NCBI GenBank assembly: GCA_032158295.1
Contig: CM063249.1
Coordinates: forward strand, 20,772,270 to 20,836,269
DNA from: Pycnopodia helianthoides
Lineage: Eukaryota > Echinodermata > Asteroidea > Forcipulatida > Asteriidae
Length of the DNA: 64,000 nucleotides
Reading direction: 5' to 3'
Part shown: in pieces, positions 23,701 through 35,370 of the stretch
Position numbering within the stretch: the stretch's first letter is position 1
Layout of the letters: each line of letters opens with the position of its first letter
The notes under the pieces: model-generated
Database searches by the model: none
What the model was told of the DNA's origin: nothing
Seen by the model: only the letters and a program-made list of their open reading frames with translations
Made by a program: the position numbers and the translations under genes

Positions 23701-26700
23701 TGCATTTTATGTTTTGTTAATGTGATGTCATAAGCAAAATGGTAAAATTATGGCCCTTTTCGAAACAACGGTTTGGGCTTAGGCTCCATCAGTGATTTAG
23801 AAAATGTGCGCATTCATTTACAGAGCTTCAAATGGGCAGCTGGAGCTTAACGCTGGAGCCCAACGCCGGAGCCCAAGCCCAAGCCGTGATTTCACAAAGG
23901 GCCTATGCACATTTTTATAAAATGATTGAGGGTTCATGATTTGTCACTATATTGGTTCATGGTAATACATGATTAATGTATGAAGCAATTAAATTAGGCC
24001 ATTGGCATTGAAGACGAAGACATGACGGGGGATTCTTGAAATGTTCCATTTGCAGCACTCAAGGCAGGGTTTTATTTTAGTAGGGGAAGGGGGTAAAAAA
24101 TCGCCCTAAGTTTTTCTCTTTCTTTTTAAGAAAAAACCCACACGCAGCATGGGCACCTTCATGAAATCATAGAAAATGTTTGAGTTAGCAAATTGAATGT
24201 GCATTGTACCCAATATGTTGTACTTGATGACAAGAAGACACTACTTAAAGGGGCACATTGCCTTCGGATTGGGCACTTTGGGCTGTAAAAAGCGTTTGCT
24301 TTGAAATTAATATGGTTGGATAGATATTTTAAATGTAGAATGATTCACATAAACATCCCTTGAAATTGTGAGGTTTTGTGTAATTTCATGACAAAATACG
24401 GTTTGCTATTTTGCAGAAACCAAATTTTGGACTCCACAAAATGGCGGACTGTATTTCAAAGATTTTAAGGCAATATTCCTCTTTAACTTTTATAAGACTT
24501 CCATTAGGTAATGTTGGGATGACATGATGTACATTGTCTGTACTGTAGGACGTTGGCAGATGTTGTTAGTGGTTTCCAGACATCACAAGAGGAAATTTCA
24601 CTGACCGTCAACCCTCAACAGGTCAGCTTCAAGAATTATGTTGAAGATGAACCAGGTATGGGTACAGTGAATGAAAAGATCTTAGTCTGTTTGCATACAA
24701 ATCATGTGACAAAACCTTAAAAAACATACTCTTGATTATTGAAAGGATCTGGTATTAACCACTTTAGGTTGATATTTTGAAAAAAGGTTCCGTGCCCTCC
24801 GGCTTTATTATTTTTCAGAACTTGTTGAAGCTTCTGGAGTAATCGTTTTTCTTTGAAAATACCTCTGCCACAATGAAACCTAGACTTCACAAAGGAAAGA
24901 CAACAAAGGTTCTCATAATTTGATGTTGAACTGGATTTGATGCCGTTTTGTGAGAAAAATATGAGTAGGGGTTCACCGTGATTCGCAGAACCTCTGTCGG
25001 AAGCCACAGTGATAGTCTGGCTTGGTATGCTGGAATATCAAAACGCTTTGAACTTGCCTCCCATTGAGCCGAATGCAATGATAAACACTGGTGGCTGCCT
25101 GTCCATTCTTTAATGTGTAACACATTTGTATAACAACAGGATAAAGATCTAGAGTCATGGTTTACTCAATAACCCCTGAAACTATGAGGCATGATTGCCA
25201 GTACCTTGTGTCCCCCTTTGTTTGGGTGAAACCAAGTGTAGCACGGTAGGTGCATGCCTGTGACGCTTCACAATGGAATATCAAGATGGATATATTCATC
25301 AGACGTCTGGCTGTCGCAAAACATCGAGGGCGCTCTGAAGTTGGTCTGGTTGTGATAACCTGTCCGCCATAGGTCATATTTGCCGAATATACACATCATC
25401 CGACTTGAAGTGTTTTCAAACTTGTTTGATCTGGTAAAGTTGTAAAAGCGTCTTATAAGTAAAGATTTTTTCAAGAGTTTTCCCATTCTTTTCAATAATT
25501 TGTTCACACTAATCAGTTATTGAGAACAAACAGGTGACCACCATGCAATAATCTTTTCTTGAAAGGTATACCTGAAGATGAACAGAAGACACTTTTTGCA
25601 ATGTCAAGATTTATCCTCACCAACTTCCTCTCAAAATCACCATTCCTTCCAAGAATAGATTATTACATGGCTGTCATGCATTGATGTGTTTTTTCCTTTA
25701 ACCTGCTTCACCATCAAGCTTCAAACCTAATCAGTTAAAGTTTAGACTGACGTACTGATTACTAGATTGGTTGTTTTGGTTTTCAATGTTATTAGATCCC
25801 AATAAGGTTGTGCATTCGGAGATGTTTCTCAGTCCCAATGAGTTTGAAGACTACACCATAGGGGTGGATGCTGAAATCACCTTCTGCCTGAAAGAACTCA
25901 GGGTAAGACAACGTCATGTCATATTGCTCAGGGCCCAATCAGGGCTCTGCTCATGGTAAGCAAAGAATCGGCCCTTGTCAGGGGATTCCGCGCTTATGTT
26001 AAGCGTATTTCACAGGTTAGCAAGGAATGTGTACTTGTGCGCATGCATACTCCCTGTAAGTAAAGAATGGTAATCGCAAGCACAGATTTTAGCAGAAAGC
26101 GGAGCCATGAAATTGGGCCCAGGTGACAAATCACTCAACATTAGTGAATTATTTACCTTCACCCAGCACTCTGTTATAACTTCATTTTTAGACACCAAGT
26201 TGTAATTGTCATCCACTTGTTGTTCTATATGAAGGGAACAGTTTGAACACCATGAAGTCCAAAAGCTGGACATCCTGTTTCCATTTTCCGGCTGAAACCC
26301 TGCACCACTTGGCACATCATTTGTAACTATTTTGTACACCATTGATGTTCCACAAAACCTTTGCACTATTTTGACGAGTATGTTTGAAAACTCTAAGGTA
26401 CCTTTTCAAAACTATTCCAGGATAAGTTGTGGGGAAGTTTATCCACAAAGGGTAAAAAGTTGCAAACGGATGAGCAATCTGTGGTTTGGCCATCTGATAA
26501 GGTCTCATAGCCCTTGACAATGTTCTTGTGACCTGCCTTTTGCTCAAGGACACACTTAGTTTTAGTACTTCTGGGAAGTCAATGAAAATGCCTCACCTGT
26601 ACCATCTGCTGGTTTCCAGTAGATAAGGACTCAAGGTCTGTGGTTCAGTCATCTTGTAAACAAATTGCTTTGTGTTGCAATATTTTCCCTCAAACTTATC

Positions 26701-29700
26701 CACAACATAATTGGACTGCTTGGGGATGTCTTGTGAGTTGGAAAATCAAGTAGGTGGAGAAATCTATCCGCAAGTCACCCTGGAATAGTTTTGAGAAGGT
26801 GACTAAGGAATGTAAAAGGTTTTTGTTAACACTATGTAAATAATCTTTGTTATGAGTTGTGAGGGTTCTGCAAAGGAGCCAGTCATATAACAACTAATCT
26901 TGTGATCAATAGGCTCTGATTGTCTACAGGGGAATAGTAGTGGAAAGACTTTTTAATACATGATGTTACTGCATGAAAAATAATTTTGTAGGTATCTGTT
27001 GTATGTTCACAGCATGCCCCCCTTGTTTAATAATAGAAACATTCCTAACCCAGAGAAAGTGTTGGATATTATCATGAAACATCACTCAATTCAAGATTTA
27101 TTATTATGTTTAAAATATATTGTCATTGAATTTATTTTGTTTCAGTAGGTGACATTTTCATTGATCAGTTTGTTGTTGCCTGTATTATAAAAAAAAAAAA
27201 AAAAACGGAAAGCAAGCGGAGTGAAAATCAGTGGTCTTTTTCATTTTGGGTCATTCATTCACATTTTAAAACCCAGGTATTTTTTAGTTTTGTTGGTTAA
27301 ATTCGGAGAAATGGTAGCTCCACTGTCATTTTACCATGTTTGCATAACTAAATAACAAATTTCAACTGTTTAATACAGTTGATACTGTACATACATGACA
27401 GTATGTAGTTTAGGTTGTACATGTGTACATGTGAAGTCAAATACTGTAAAGTTTGAATTATGTATATCTCATTTTAATTTGATATCCTTCTTTTATATTT
27501 TTTGTTTCTCTCATTCAGGCTATCTTGACTTTTGCCGATGCTGCAGGCTTGCCAGTTTCTCTCCACTTTGAGTCTACTGGAAAGTAAGACCTCCCAATAA
27601 ATGAAATGCCTGAAGCATGTTATGTATATTTTGATCATGAGGACAACCAGACAACCTCCGTTAAGTCACTGTGAAACAAGACTCAGGCACTTGAAATTAA
27701 CTGGTACCCAGTCTGACACATAACATGTAAATTTAGGGAATATATTTGGCCTTTGGTGTACAGAAATTTTTGGTTTGTCATTGCCCTATACATTAAGGAG
27801 TGGAGCTAGTTACACCTTTGATTAACCAAAGTGGATTTAATCAATACAAAAAGTAAATCAATTCCTGCCAAATATTGCAGGGTCGTGGCCATGCTCAGTC
27901 CTAAATCGCAAGACCCCTGACCCTGTTGGTTAAACGGATGTTTAAGACAGAGTCACCATTCTTCTTTTTTTCTTATTCATATTTGTATAATTTTGAAGGC
28001 CGCCTGCAAATCAATCAAACTGTTAACTCTTATTCCATTTTTAGGCCAGTTGTATTTGCAATGGAGATGGAGCAGACACTTGAAGCAACCTTTGTCTTAG
28101 CAACATTAGCTGATCTTCCATCAAGTCAAGGTTCATCTCAGAAGAAGAGTCTTAATCCTTCTAGTCAAAGGTACTGCAAATCAGTTTACATAATGACCAT
28201 TATTTAGATTGAATGGATCAGAAGATTATCAACCTCGTTTCAAACCTTGTCACTACTCATATTAATAATAATAATACCCATATTTATATCTAAGCCTGAC
28301 GGGCGTCTCAAAGCACGCCCCTGGTAGCGACACACCGACAAACAATGATGATTGGCTTCTGAAAGTACTGTTTTGTGCGCATCCTTGTGGAAACATTTGA
28401 TCTTCGTATGGAGTTTAGCAAGCGCGTGTCGTTTAACTCATGTTTAAGTTTTCATGCAGTCGTCGTGCACTGCATTAGAGGGGACCAGTTGCTCATGCAG
28501 AGTTAGCCATGTACCATGCTTGAGGGTAAACATAGAATGGATCCATCTTGGGGGGGGGTGGGGGGGGGCTATGATCACACACAAGACGTTCACAGAAAAA
28601 AATTGTTCGATGAGGTAGTACCCCAACAAGACTAAGGCTGGTGAATAATCTATTAACTTTCACACTTTCCATAACAATAATATATTTTGGTAGTAATCAA
28701 CCCAAAAATTCCTGCAAAGTTTTGTTATGACTTCAAGTTTTCTAGGAGACACATTTATTTAAAAAAAATGTTTCTGTAGATGAAAAAGGACAAAACCACA
28801 GATGAAACAAAATCAAGAGACAAAAGCAACAAAACAAACAAATAGACACTGACCAACTATTGGTATTGTACAAATCTATTTGTTTGGAGTAGTTTGATTT
28901 CTATTAATGAACTGCACAGGGTACGTGAGAAGCAAGCTGGATCAGTCAGTTCTACATTAAGTAGAAGGCAAACAGGTGATGGTGACAAATCACACAGGTA
29001 ATTATAGCAGTCAGTAACAAACTAATCATAAAACAATGAATAAGTCAAAGGTTACATTGAGTGAATAGGTCAATCACTGAAGCTCCTACATTGCGCTGTT
29101 GTGATACTTTCAAGTTAAATATAAATTATTACTTATGTTGGTGTATGGGGTGATTTGTAACTTTAGTTATTTATTACACATCCAACAGCACAATTAGGGC
29201 CAATAAGGAGATGAGTAGGAAACAAGAAGAAATGTTCGGTTTCAGATGTAGGAGGAAACCCCAATGGAAAAAACCCACGCACTCAGGTAGGGACTGAAAA
29301 CCCAATCCACATACAGGGCTCTGGTCTGAGGTGGGATTCAAACCGGGGTTCTTAGAGGTGAAAGAAATGGAAAGAAACCACTGAGCTACATGTAACTTGA
29401 TCCCCAATGTTATTCACAGGAAAGCCAGGAGTACAGCGAGTACAGCAATCAACAAAACAAGTGAAGTTGACTTCCCCAATGACCTCAATATACAGAAGAA
29501 CAATGACTGGAACAAACCATCGAGTAAGTTAAAACAACTATGCACTAATCAAGATCTACATTCTCAATAAAGTTTCAAACATCTTAAAGGTAGGCCTGTA
29601 GATTGTTTTTTGTGCAATGCTTATTTATAGGCAAAATTATAAAGAAAGATACAATAAAAATAAAAGGCACAATAAAAGTCACATGTCAAATTTTTAGCTG

Positions 29701-31022
29701 AATATAGTGTCTGCTTGCTGAGAAAACAGCAAAAAACTGTCCATCCAAGTTTAGCGAGATGACAGCGGGTACCAACAGCATCTCTGGCCAGGGGCATTCG
29801 CGAACAGACACCAACCCACACAAATCTGAGAAAAGATTCTTGCATTACTTGTTTCTCAGATACAAACATTTTGGGGTGAAAAATTATCGAAAACCATATT
29901 ACTTTGAAAGGAATCCTTTCTCAACATAGTTTATACTATCAACAGCGTCAATGCTTCTCACCTAGTAAATCTTATGGTCATTAATTTCAAGAGTATTTAC
30001 CAATCTATGACCTAATCTTTAAGCCATATTTGGTAACTTAACACAACTGTAAGACTATTCATATATGGATGAAGATTAATTAGTTGCTGTAATGTAAGTA
30101 ACCAAAGCTGTGTTTGATGTATTAATTTAACAATTTCATTGCAATAAAATGACTGTCTAGGTAGCTTAATCACTAGTTGCACGCACCTGCACTTTAAAAA
30201 CAGTTATTCAACAGTTTGATGAAATACTTTTACCATTTGAAGTTGTACTTGACCGCAGTGTTAGCTGGTATGAATGATGAGTTGCTTTCTGTGTGTACAG
30301 CATCCACTGAACGGAGAGCAGAGAGAGAATCCAGAGGTGATGTTCCTCCTATCAGGGGCTCCAGTAGTCCAGTCATTCCTGTACATTCAATGCCGAAACC
30401 ATCCAACAGACCAAGCCTGTTCCCTGAACTCAACCACAACCAAGTGCACCATCAAGAAAGAACTCATGCAGTACAACCTAATAGGACCCACCTTGTCAAT
30501 GTAGTAGAAACTAATGAGTTAGCTATAAACAATGATCAGCACAAAGCAGCCAGCAGTCCTCATGTTGACTCAGTGAGTCTTAGTGACAATGAAGATGATG
30601 ACATTGTGCCTAGTACACCTCCTAGCAAAAAGGTAACCTTTCCTAAGGTGGCATCCCATCATTTATTCTCAGTTAATGGTGTTAAATATGAAAGCAGTCT
30701 AGTGCATTGGGCTTATTGCACGGCCACAACCCTGCCGGTTTTAAACATACGTTCAAGACCTGGTCCCACTCTTTTATTCCCTTATTGTGTACATATTTTC
30801 CCTTTGGTTGTGAGTTACTTTTTAATTTGGGGAACACCCTGTAGATTGATACAAAGATGTAGCTTTGATGTGTTTTTTGTGTGTGTTTCTATTTTTCAGT
30901 TCAAGTCAATGTTCTTTGGGTCATCACAACAGCAGAGTCAGTCCTCTCAGCTTGCTCAAGCAGCTGCTGCCGATGTGGTCTTATGTGAAGACACAGATGA
31001 TGACGATTCTAATTCAGATTAA
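17742..31022 (+). CDS. RAD9: Cell-cycle checkpoint control protein RAD9, 13 coding exons
   Basis: Exons: 17742-17775, 20314-20384, 21429-21584, 22424-22538, 23291-23390, 24549-24655, 25796-25902, 27519-27583, 28045-28170, 28920-28997, 29420-29523, 30301-30632, 30900-31022 (TAA). All borders are GT-AG and in frame; 505 aa, longer than human RAD9A (391). RAD9 forms the PCNA-like 9-1-1 clamp with HUS1 and RAD1, is loaded on damaged DNA and recruits TopBP1 to activate ATR. The N-terminal ~280 residues hold the two sliding-clamp domains: [47 protein letters not shown], then [33 protein letters not shown] and FVLATLADL. The C-tail is Ser-rich, with the conserved [15 protein letters not shown] block (about 459-473) and an acidic end [11 protein letters not shown] that corresponds to the TopBP1-binding site, here with Thr where human has Ser. 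One gene represents both vertebrate RAD9A and RAD9B. Introns are full of MITEs and SINEs; coding sequence is intact. Confidence 0.97.
17941..18960. mobile_element. Foldback element with satellite-like inverted arms, in RAD9 intron 1
   Basis: About 1,020 bp. The left arm starts CAGACAACTCGTCCGTCGG and contains about seven degenerate direct copies of a 17-18 bp unit (GACAACTCGACGGTTCA). The right arm is the inverse and matches the left almost base for base for some 70 bp before diverging. The interior is GC-rich and holds its own direct repeats: TGAGCCCCCGTCACGG at about 18344, 18738 and 18804, an AACATTAA microsatellite near 18490-18530 and a GATAA array near 18697. No transposase ORF is visible. 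I could not find a clean target-site duplication. Confidence 0.75.
19590..19613. repeat. Solo end of the 45-kb palindromic element family
   Basis: AACCTCATAGTTCTAGGAGTA matches the right terminus of the palindromic element at 45136-45789 (AACCTCATAATTCTAGGAGTA) with one mismatch. I found no partner end upstream, so this is either a truncated copy or a chance remnant. Confidence 0.4.
20990..21320 (+). repeat. SINE-like repeat with poly(A) tail in RAD9 intron 2
   Basis: A B-box-like GGGTTTGAATCCCGGTC follows a short head, then a body that includes GTAGGTGGCGACGAGCCCC, and it ends in a long A-run at about 21297-21317. The A tail fits retroposition in plus orientation. The head resembles that of the 8755 and 61608 copies; the body is different. 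Confidence 0.6.
21905..22270 (-). repeat. tRNA-derived SINE in RAD9 intron 3
   Basis: In minus sense the copy starts GTGTCGTGGCCGAGCGG (strong tRNA-Ser/Leu-type A box), passes a long variable arm and the B box GCTCGAATCCCAGTC, then CCTTGAGCAAGGCACTTAACC and a 3' part with GGCGCTTGTCAAC-type sense reversed. This is the best-preserved tRNA head in the window. Confidence 0.8.
22757..22862. repeat. (TCAA)n / (CGAT)n microsatellite
   Basis: Tetranucleotide array TCAATCAATCAA interrupted by a GATC-type run CGATCGATCGATCGATCGAT, in RAD9 intron 4. The switch from ATCA to CGAT units and back is visible directly. Confidence 0.9.
23014..23197. mobile_element. Tc1/mariner-pogo-type MITE
   Basis: Ends CAGTCGACTCTTGTTATAAC and GTTCTTTAGGGTTGACTG, 184 bp. 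The better copy at 36494-36684 is flanked by TA on both sides. The CAGTCRAC terminus and TA target fit the Tigger/pogo branch; that assignment is inference. Confidence 0.65.
23752..23903. mobile_element. GGCCCTTT palindromic MITE
   Basis: Ends GGCCCTTTTCGAAACAACGG and the approximate inverse (GTGATTTCACAAAGGGCC) with inner GGCTCC / GGAGCC blocks. It lies in RAD9 intron 5. A related partial copy starts near 55748. Confidence 0.65.
24248..24484. mobile_element. Partial copy of the AAAGG...TTGCC MITE family
   Basis: AAAGGGGCACATTGCCTTCGG at the left; the blocks GGCTGTAAAAAGCG, ATATGGTTGGATAGATATTTT and CCACAAAATGGCGGACTG match 5512-5893. The right half is deleted. It sits about 60 bp before RAD9 exon 6. 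Confidence 0.7.
25931..26120. mobile_element. GGGCCCAATTTC MITE in RAD9 intron 7
   Basis: Begins GGGCCCAATCAGGGCTCTGC and ends GGAGCCATGAAATTGGGCCC. It starts only about 28 bp after the exon 7 donor. Confidence 0.75.
26398..26808. repeat. Inverted repeat pair in RAD9 intron 7
   Basis: CTTTTCAAAACTATTCCAGG at about 26402 is matched in inverse by CCTGGAATAGTTTTGAGAAGG at about 26779, and weaker matches (CTTGTGG/CCACAA blocks) extend inward. It could be the ends of an old foldback element or two inverted copies of one repeat. Confidence 0.45.
29190..29404 (-). repeat. tRNA-derived SINE copy (family B) in RAD9 intron 10
   Basis: Minus-sense B box GGTTTGAATCCCACCTC, then the TTTTCAGTCCCTACCTGAG block and GTTTCCTCCTACATCTGAAAC. 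It ends only about 15 bp before RAD9 exon 11 (29420), so it contributes to the sequence immediately upstream of that acceptor. Confidence 0.75.
29618..29830 (-). repeat. Dispersed repeat, inverted relative to a copy in the RAD9 3' UTR
   Basis: The reverse complement reads GGTTGGTGTCTGTTCGCGAA, then GAGATGCTGTTGGTACC, CATCTCGCTAAACTTGGATGG and ACATGTGACTTTTATTG, in the same order as 31075-31285 in plus sense. The two copies face each other across exons 12 and 13. Confidence 0.7.
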
Positions 31023-31074
31023 AGATCTGTATGGATAGTTTCAAGCCTGATGTATACTTTGCACAATGTTTCTG

Positions 31075-31285
31075 AAGGTTGGTGTCCGTTCGCAAATGCT
31101 GCAGCTAGAGATGCGGTTGGTACATGTACACCAGCTGATACCTCGCTAAAGTGGATGGATTCAACGTTCTTGTGTTTTTTTTCTGTTTTATTAGCAAGTA
31201 GACACTGTTTAGCTGAAACTTTCACATGTGACTTTTATTGTATCTTTCTTTACAATTGTGCCTATAAATCAGCATTACGTTGACA
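31075..31285 (+). repeat. Dispersed repeat in the RAD9 3' flank
   Basis: GGTTGGTGTCCGTTCGCAAATGC...CACATGTGACTTTTATTG...GCCTATAAATCAGCATT. Plus-sense partner of the inverted copy at 29618-29830. The pair differs by several short indels, so they are separate old insertions and not a recent duplication. Confidence 0.7.
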
Positions 31286-31436
31286 AGAACCAACCTATGA
31301 CCCTAACTTTATGAAGCAAGTGTGATTGAGCTGTCACGCCAGGAGAAGCTTTGCAGAAGCTCCTCCATGGTTAAGGTTGGACATACAGATATAACCATAC
31401 ATGAGTGTGCGGAAAAACAAGAATAATTGATGACTT

Positions 31437-31819
31437 AAAGGCACTGGACACTATTGGTAATTACTCAAAATAATTGTTAGCATAAAAACTTACTTGGTAA
31501 CGAGCAATGGAGAGCTGTTGGTAGTATAAAACATTGTGAGAAACGGCTCCCTCTGAAGTAACGTTGTTTTTTGAGAAAGAAGTAATTTCTCAGTAAAATA
31601 TTTGAATTGATTTTGAGACCTCACGCGTAAGGTCTCGAAATCAAGCATCTGAGCACACAACTTTGTGTGACAAGGGTGTTTTTTCTTCCATTCTTATCTT
31701 GCAACTTCGACGACCAATTGAATTCAAATTTTCACAGGTTTGTTATTTTGTGCATATGTTGAGATACACCAAGTGAAAAGACTGGTCTTTGAAAATTACC
31801 AAAGGTGTCCAGTGTCTTT
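31437..31819. mobile_element. MITE with AAAGGCACTGGACAC ends
   Basis: Starts AAAGGCACTGGACACTATTG and ends AAAGGTGTCCAGTGTCTTT, flanked by TTAA-type sequence. The centre holds a pair of GAGACCTCACGCG / TAAGGTCTCGAAATC blocks. I recall this element as extremely abundant in asteriid sea star genomes and transcripts, which is my main reason for the host guess. Confidence 0.85.
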
Positions 31820-34800
31820 AAAAACCCTGTGCGATACAGAGTAATGTTTTTCATGTTTTTCATGGTTTTGGCAAAACCCGTGTTTTTATAATGCAGTCTT
31901 TTTCAGTACTTGGACATTCCATTACAAAATAAAAGAGTTTTTAAGGTTTGGTTTTTGTGTTAATGTAAAAAAAAATATGTCACCCACATCTGTTTTTTGG
32001 AGGAAAATGACACAAATGTGCATTTTGTTTTGCACACTTTTTAAGGGAATGTATTTATGACCTTTCGCTGTCATCAGATTTATTCTGAAAACTTAACAAC
32101 ATGTACATGTTTTGAAAAAAAATTAAATTTTATTTATTTTCTATCTTTATAACTGTTAAATCGATACCTTTATTTGAAAAACCAAATACCTATATGGTTC
32201 ACGTTAGTTCCACAACATAAAGGAACTAGTATGGAGACAATGGAACTAATTGATTGCAGGCGTGATACTTCACGAAGGTTGCCCCCGGTCGTTGACTTGG
32301 TGCCCCTTGAAATGTTCCAATAGAAATCTACAATTTCATCATAGAGGTGCCCTTGCCATTTCAAAACTGGCATCAGGCATGTCGGAACAAGTCATTATTG
32401 TTCACACAAACTGTCTTATGTTCACTTAAGAACAGCTTTCTGTAATTGTAATACTCAACATGTTTGTTATTTCAAATTCAAATAATTTGATTAATTGGAA
32501 TCCATTCTGAATTTCTTTTTAAATTTAAGTTTTGCTTAATTTATGCTTGTCACTGCAGGACTTGTGCATGACTGGGTATTACATGTACATGACAATTGAA
32601 ATAAATTGATAAAATTTTGTTGGACCCATTGAAAACTCAATCTTGCCACAAAAGTGGAAATTTATGAACAACTTTATACATGAAAATATGTGAACACATG
32701 AAAAACATAATGTTAAACAAACTCAAGCCTGGTCTATTCATACATAACCCAAGAAAATAGGAAGCAACAGTTAATTTTGCAACAGTGTGAAAATTAATGT
32801 GAGTTGTCACTTTAAACATTTGCCACTTTAAACATGACAAACCTACAGCTCCAACTTAGTAGTCACAACAATTGAAGACTTTAAGATGCTAGTGGGCTGT
32901 GAACAATTTCAACATAACCTGTAATTTCCAAACAGTTTAAGAGTGAAGCAACCATACATTTCCCAGAACAATGGGATTATCAGGTTATTTGACACAGTTT
33001 GCAAGTATTTAGGTGTCCAGTAATTGCTAATCGCCCCAGCAGTCCAGAGTCAAGTAGATTTTGGGTGGATTTTGACTTGAGTGGACAATTAACACCAAGC
33101 AGTTTGAACTGTCTGGAATTGGACTTTTCTTGATGTAAACAATTCTGGGCATGTGCAGTCATGAAGGTGTTAGACAAAACAGTAACTAAGCCAAACTAAA
33201 ACATCAACACAACATCATAAAGGCTGACTTTCAAGATTTCAAAAATAATTTGTTTATTTCCTTACAATGAACATGTTCACAGCATAGCTTACAAATAGTA
33301 CTTTATACAAATAGTACTTATTGGTCTTCACTGTGACAGTGGGTTTGACTTTAGGCAAATTATTATCACACGTTTTTAACTTTTACCACCCCTGGAAAAC
33401 TGTCAAGTTTGAATAATTATTATAATCACATGTATTTTAAGCCGAAGTTGAATTAAAAATAGCTTTGCAAAAACCTGTAGAGTTTCACTAAGATAAGGTT
33501 CACTCTGAGAAAACATCAAGATAGTTTGTAAATTTGTAAACCATTTGATTGAGCACTTACATGTAAGAAGGCACTATAATTTCTCAGGATGGTTGTAAAG
33601 ATTATGAATTGAATACCAGCTCTTAGAACAGAAATCATAAATTTGCTTCTTCAAATGAACAGTAAATCTCATAACCTTTTTTTTTTTATAAGTTAAGGAA
33701 CAAAACTTTTATATCCAAACAATAAGAATATTTGTATTTCACATTTCAACCTTATTTTAAACAGACTCCCCAACTCTCAGGTACATGTAGATGTTACTAC
33801 TAAACAACTATTTCACCCAACACATGGTTGTGTTTTGGAAAAGAAACAAAATGCAGCCCTCTGGATCTCATAAAATAAAAGCATACAACCAACCCATTAT
33901 TATCAGATGAGGTGGTCATGAACGTTCACATGAGCTTATTTCAATATGGCAGATAAAATCAAAATTTGAATCCCGAAGGACAATTTTCTCAGTCATAGCA
34001 GACTCTCAGTCTCTCCTCAGCACAACTGGCACTGGTAATAAAATAACAAACCAAGAGAAGCTTTGAGATTAATACTATTTTCCCCCCAGTTTAACACGTT
34101 GACTATCGCCTACAAGTTTATTCGTACTAACGGGTGTAACGGATTCTGCCACTACGAGTATACTCGTAGAGAATGAAAGGGCTTTGTATTGTTATTTAAA
34201 TACACTGGCATCACTGAGCACGCAACACATACGCTTCTGGCAGTGGTGAGGACATGGCATCCTTAGAATGTGTATGTTCAATTTTGTGTGTGTATAGTAC
34301 CTATTTGGTATGCGCATGCGCACCGCACTTGGCAAATGGGAATGCCCTACGAATATATGACCGGCAGTCAACGTGTTAACAAACCATACTTAGTTATCTT
34401 ACCACACAATATGACAACAGTACTTTGATGTATGTATTGAACTAACTAGTACTTGTTGGTACATGTACCTGTTTAATATGGACAGTTTTTATTTTAAAGG
34501 TAACATGTACATTATACATGTAGCTTATTTTAACCTGCACTTAATAACATTATGACTAAGGTCTAGCAGGTTTCTGAACCATTCTTACAGTATACATTCA
34601 AAGGTATACGCAGATGAGATGCAAAAATCAATAATTGTTTCAGCTGCTTTCATTCAGCTGTCCTCCCCAAACCAGTGATTCAAATTGAAACACCAGTCAT
34701 GCTGTAATATTAAAATGGCGCAATATCTTGTGTTATCTTTTAATTAAAAAATAATGTAATACTGTTAATAATGTATAGTATTTAACAAAACATACCAACC

Positions 34801-35195
34801 ATTTACAATTTCAGTTAAAAGTATGAATACATCAATGAGCAGTGCTTCAATCAGAAAACAATTCAAAATGATTCTTTTATGCAGTTTTCTACCCATCAAG
34901 ACTTGACTTCATTTTATTATCATTTGATGACGAAAAAAAAAAAAAAATATGTTCTTCACAACTCGCATTTGATTAGTGAAGACTTGACATCTTTTACACA
35001 GCAATGTTTGCTGTATATGTCTTTACAACCTTGGAAAGTTTTTCTTTTTTCCTTAGAAATAATGTACATGTAGTTGTCAATACAACCTGGGATGGTGTTC
35101 ACAGAGAGTAGTGCACACCTACAATCATCATAAATATAGCTACATGTTTTTGTTTAACCCTAGCAATACCATGTATAGATAGTTCCCAGTAGACA

Positions 35196-35370
35196 CCATC
35201 TTTACGGGCAAATTGCACTTTGGCTTGCTGGCGTGTCAAGACTCAAATTATTAATGCAGCCACGGTATTCACCAACCAATCATGCATCCAAATTTTGTGA
35301 AATGCATGCATGCTCCACGCCGTTTTCACGCCAAACGCATAACTGTGTTCCAAATTGCCCGTAGAGATGG
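35196..35370. mobile_element. Short MITE (CCATCTTTACGGGCAA ends)
   Basis: CCATCTTTACGGGCAAATTG at the left and CAAATTGCCCGTAGAGATGG at the right are inverted. The ATG in the right end opens a 60-codon frame that has no sign of being a gene. Confidence 0.65.

Noticed and set aside
24717..25507. Cluster of overlapping minus-strand ORFs in RAD9 intron 6, considered as a decayed transposase
   Set aside because: Frames are broken repeatedly and no catalytic or domain motif could be recognised; left as unassigned intron sequence.
30274..30504. Plus-strand [23 protein letters not shown]...
   Set aside because: It is an out-of-frame shadow of RAD9 exon 12.
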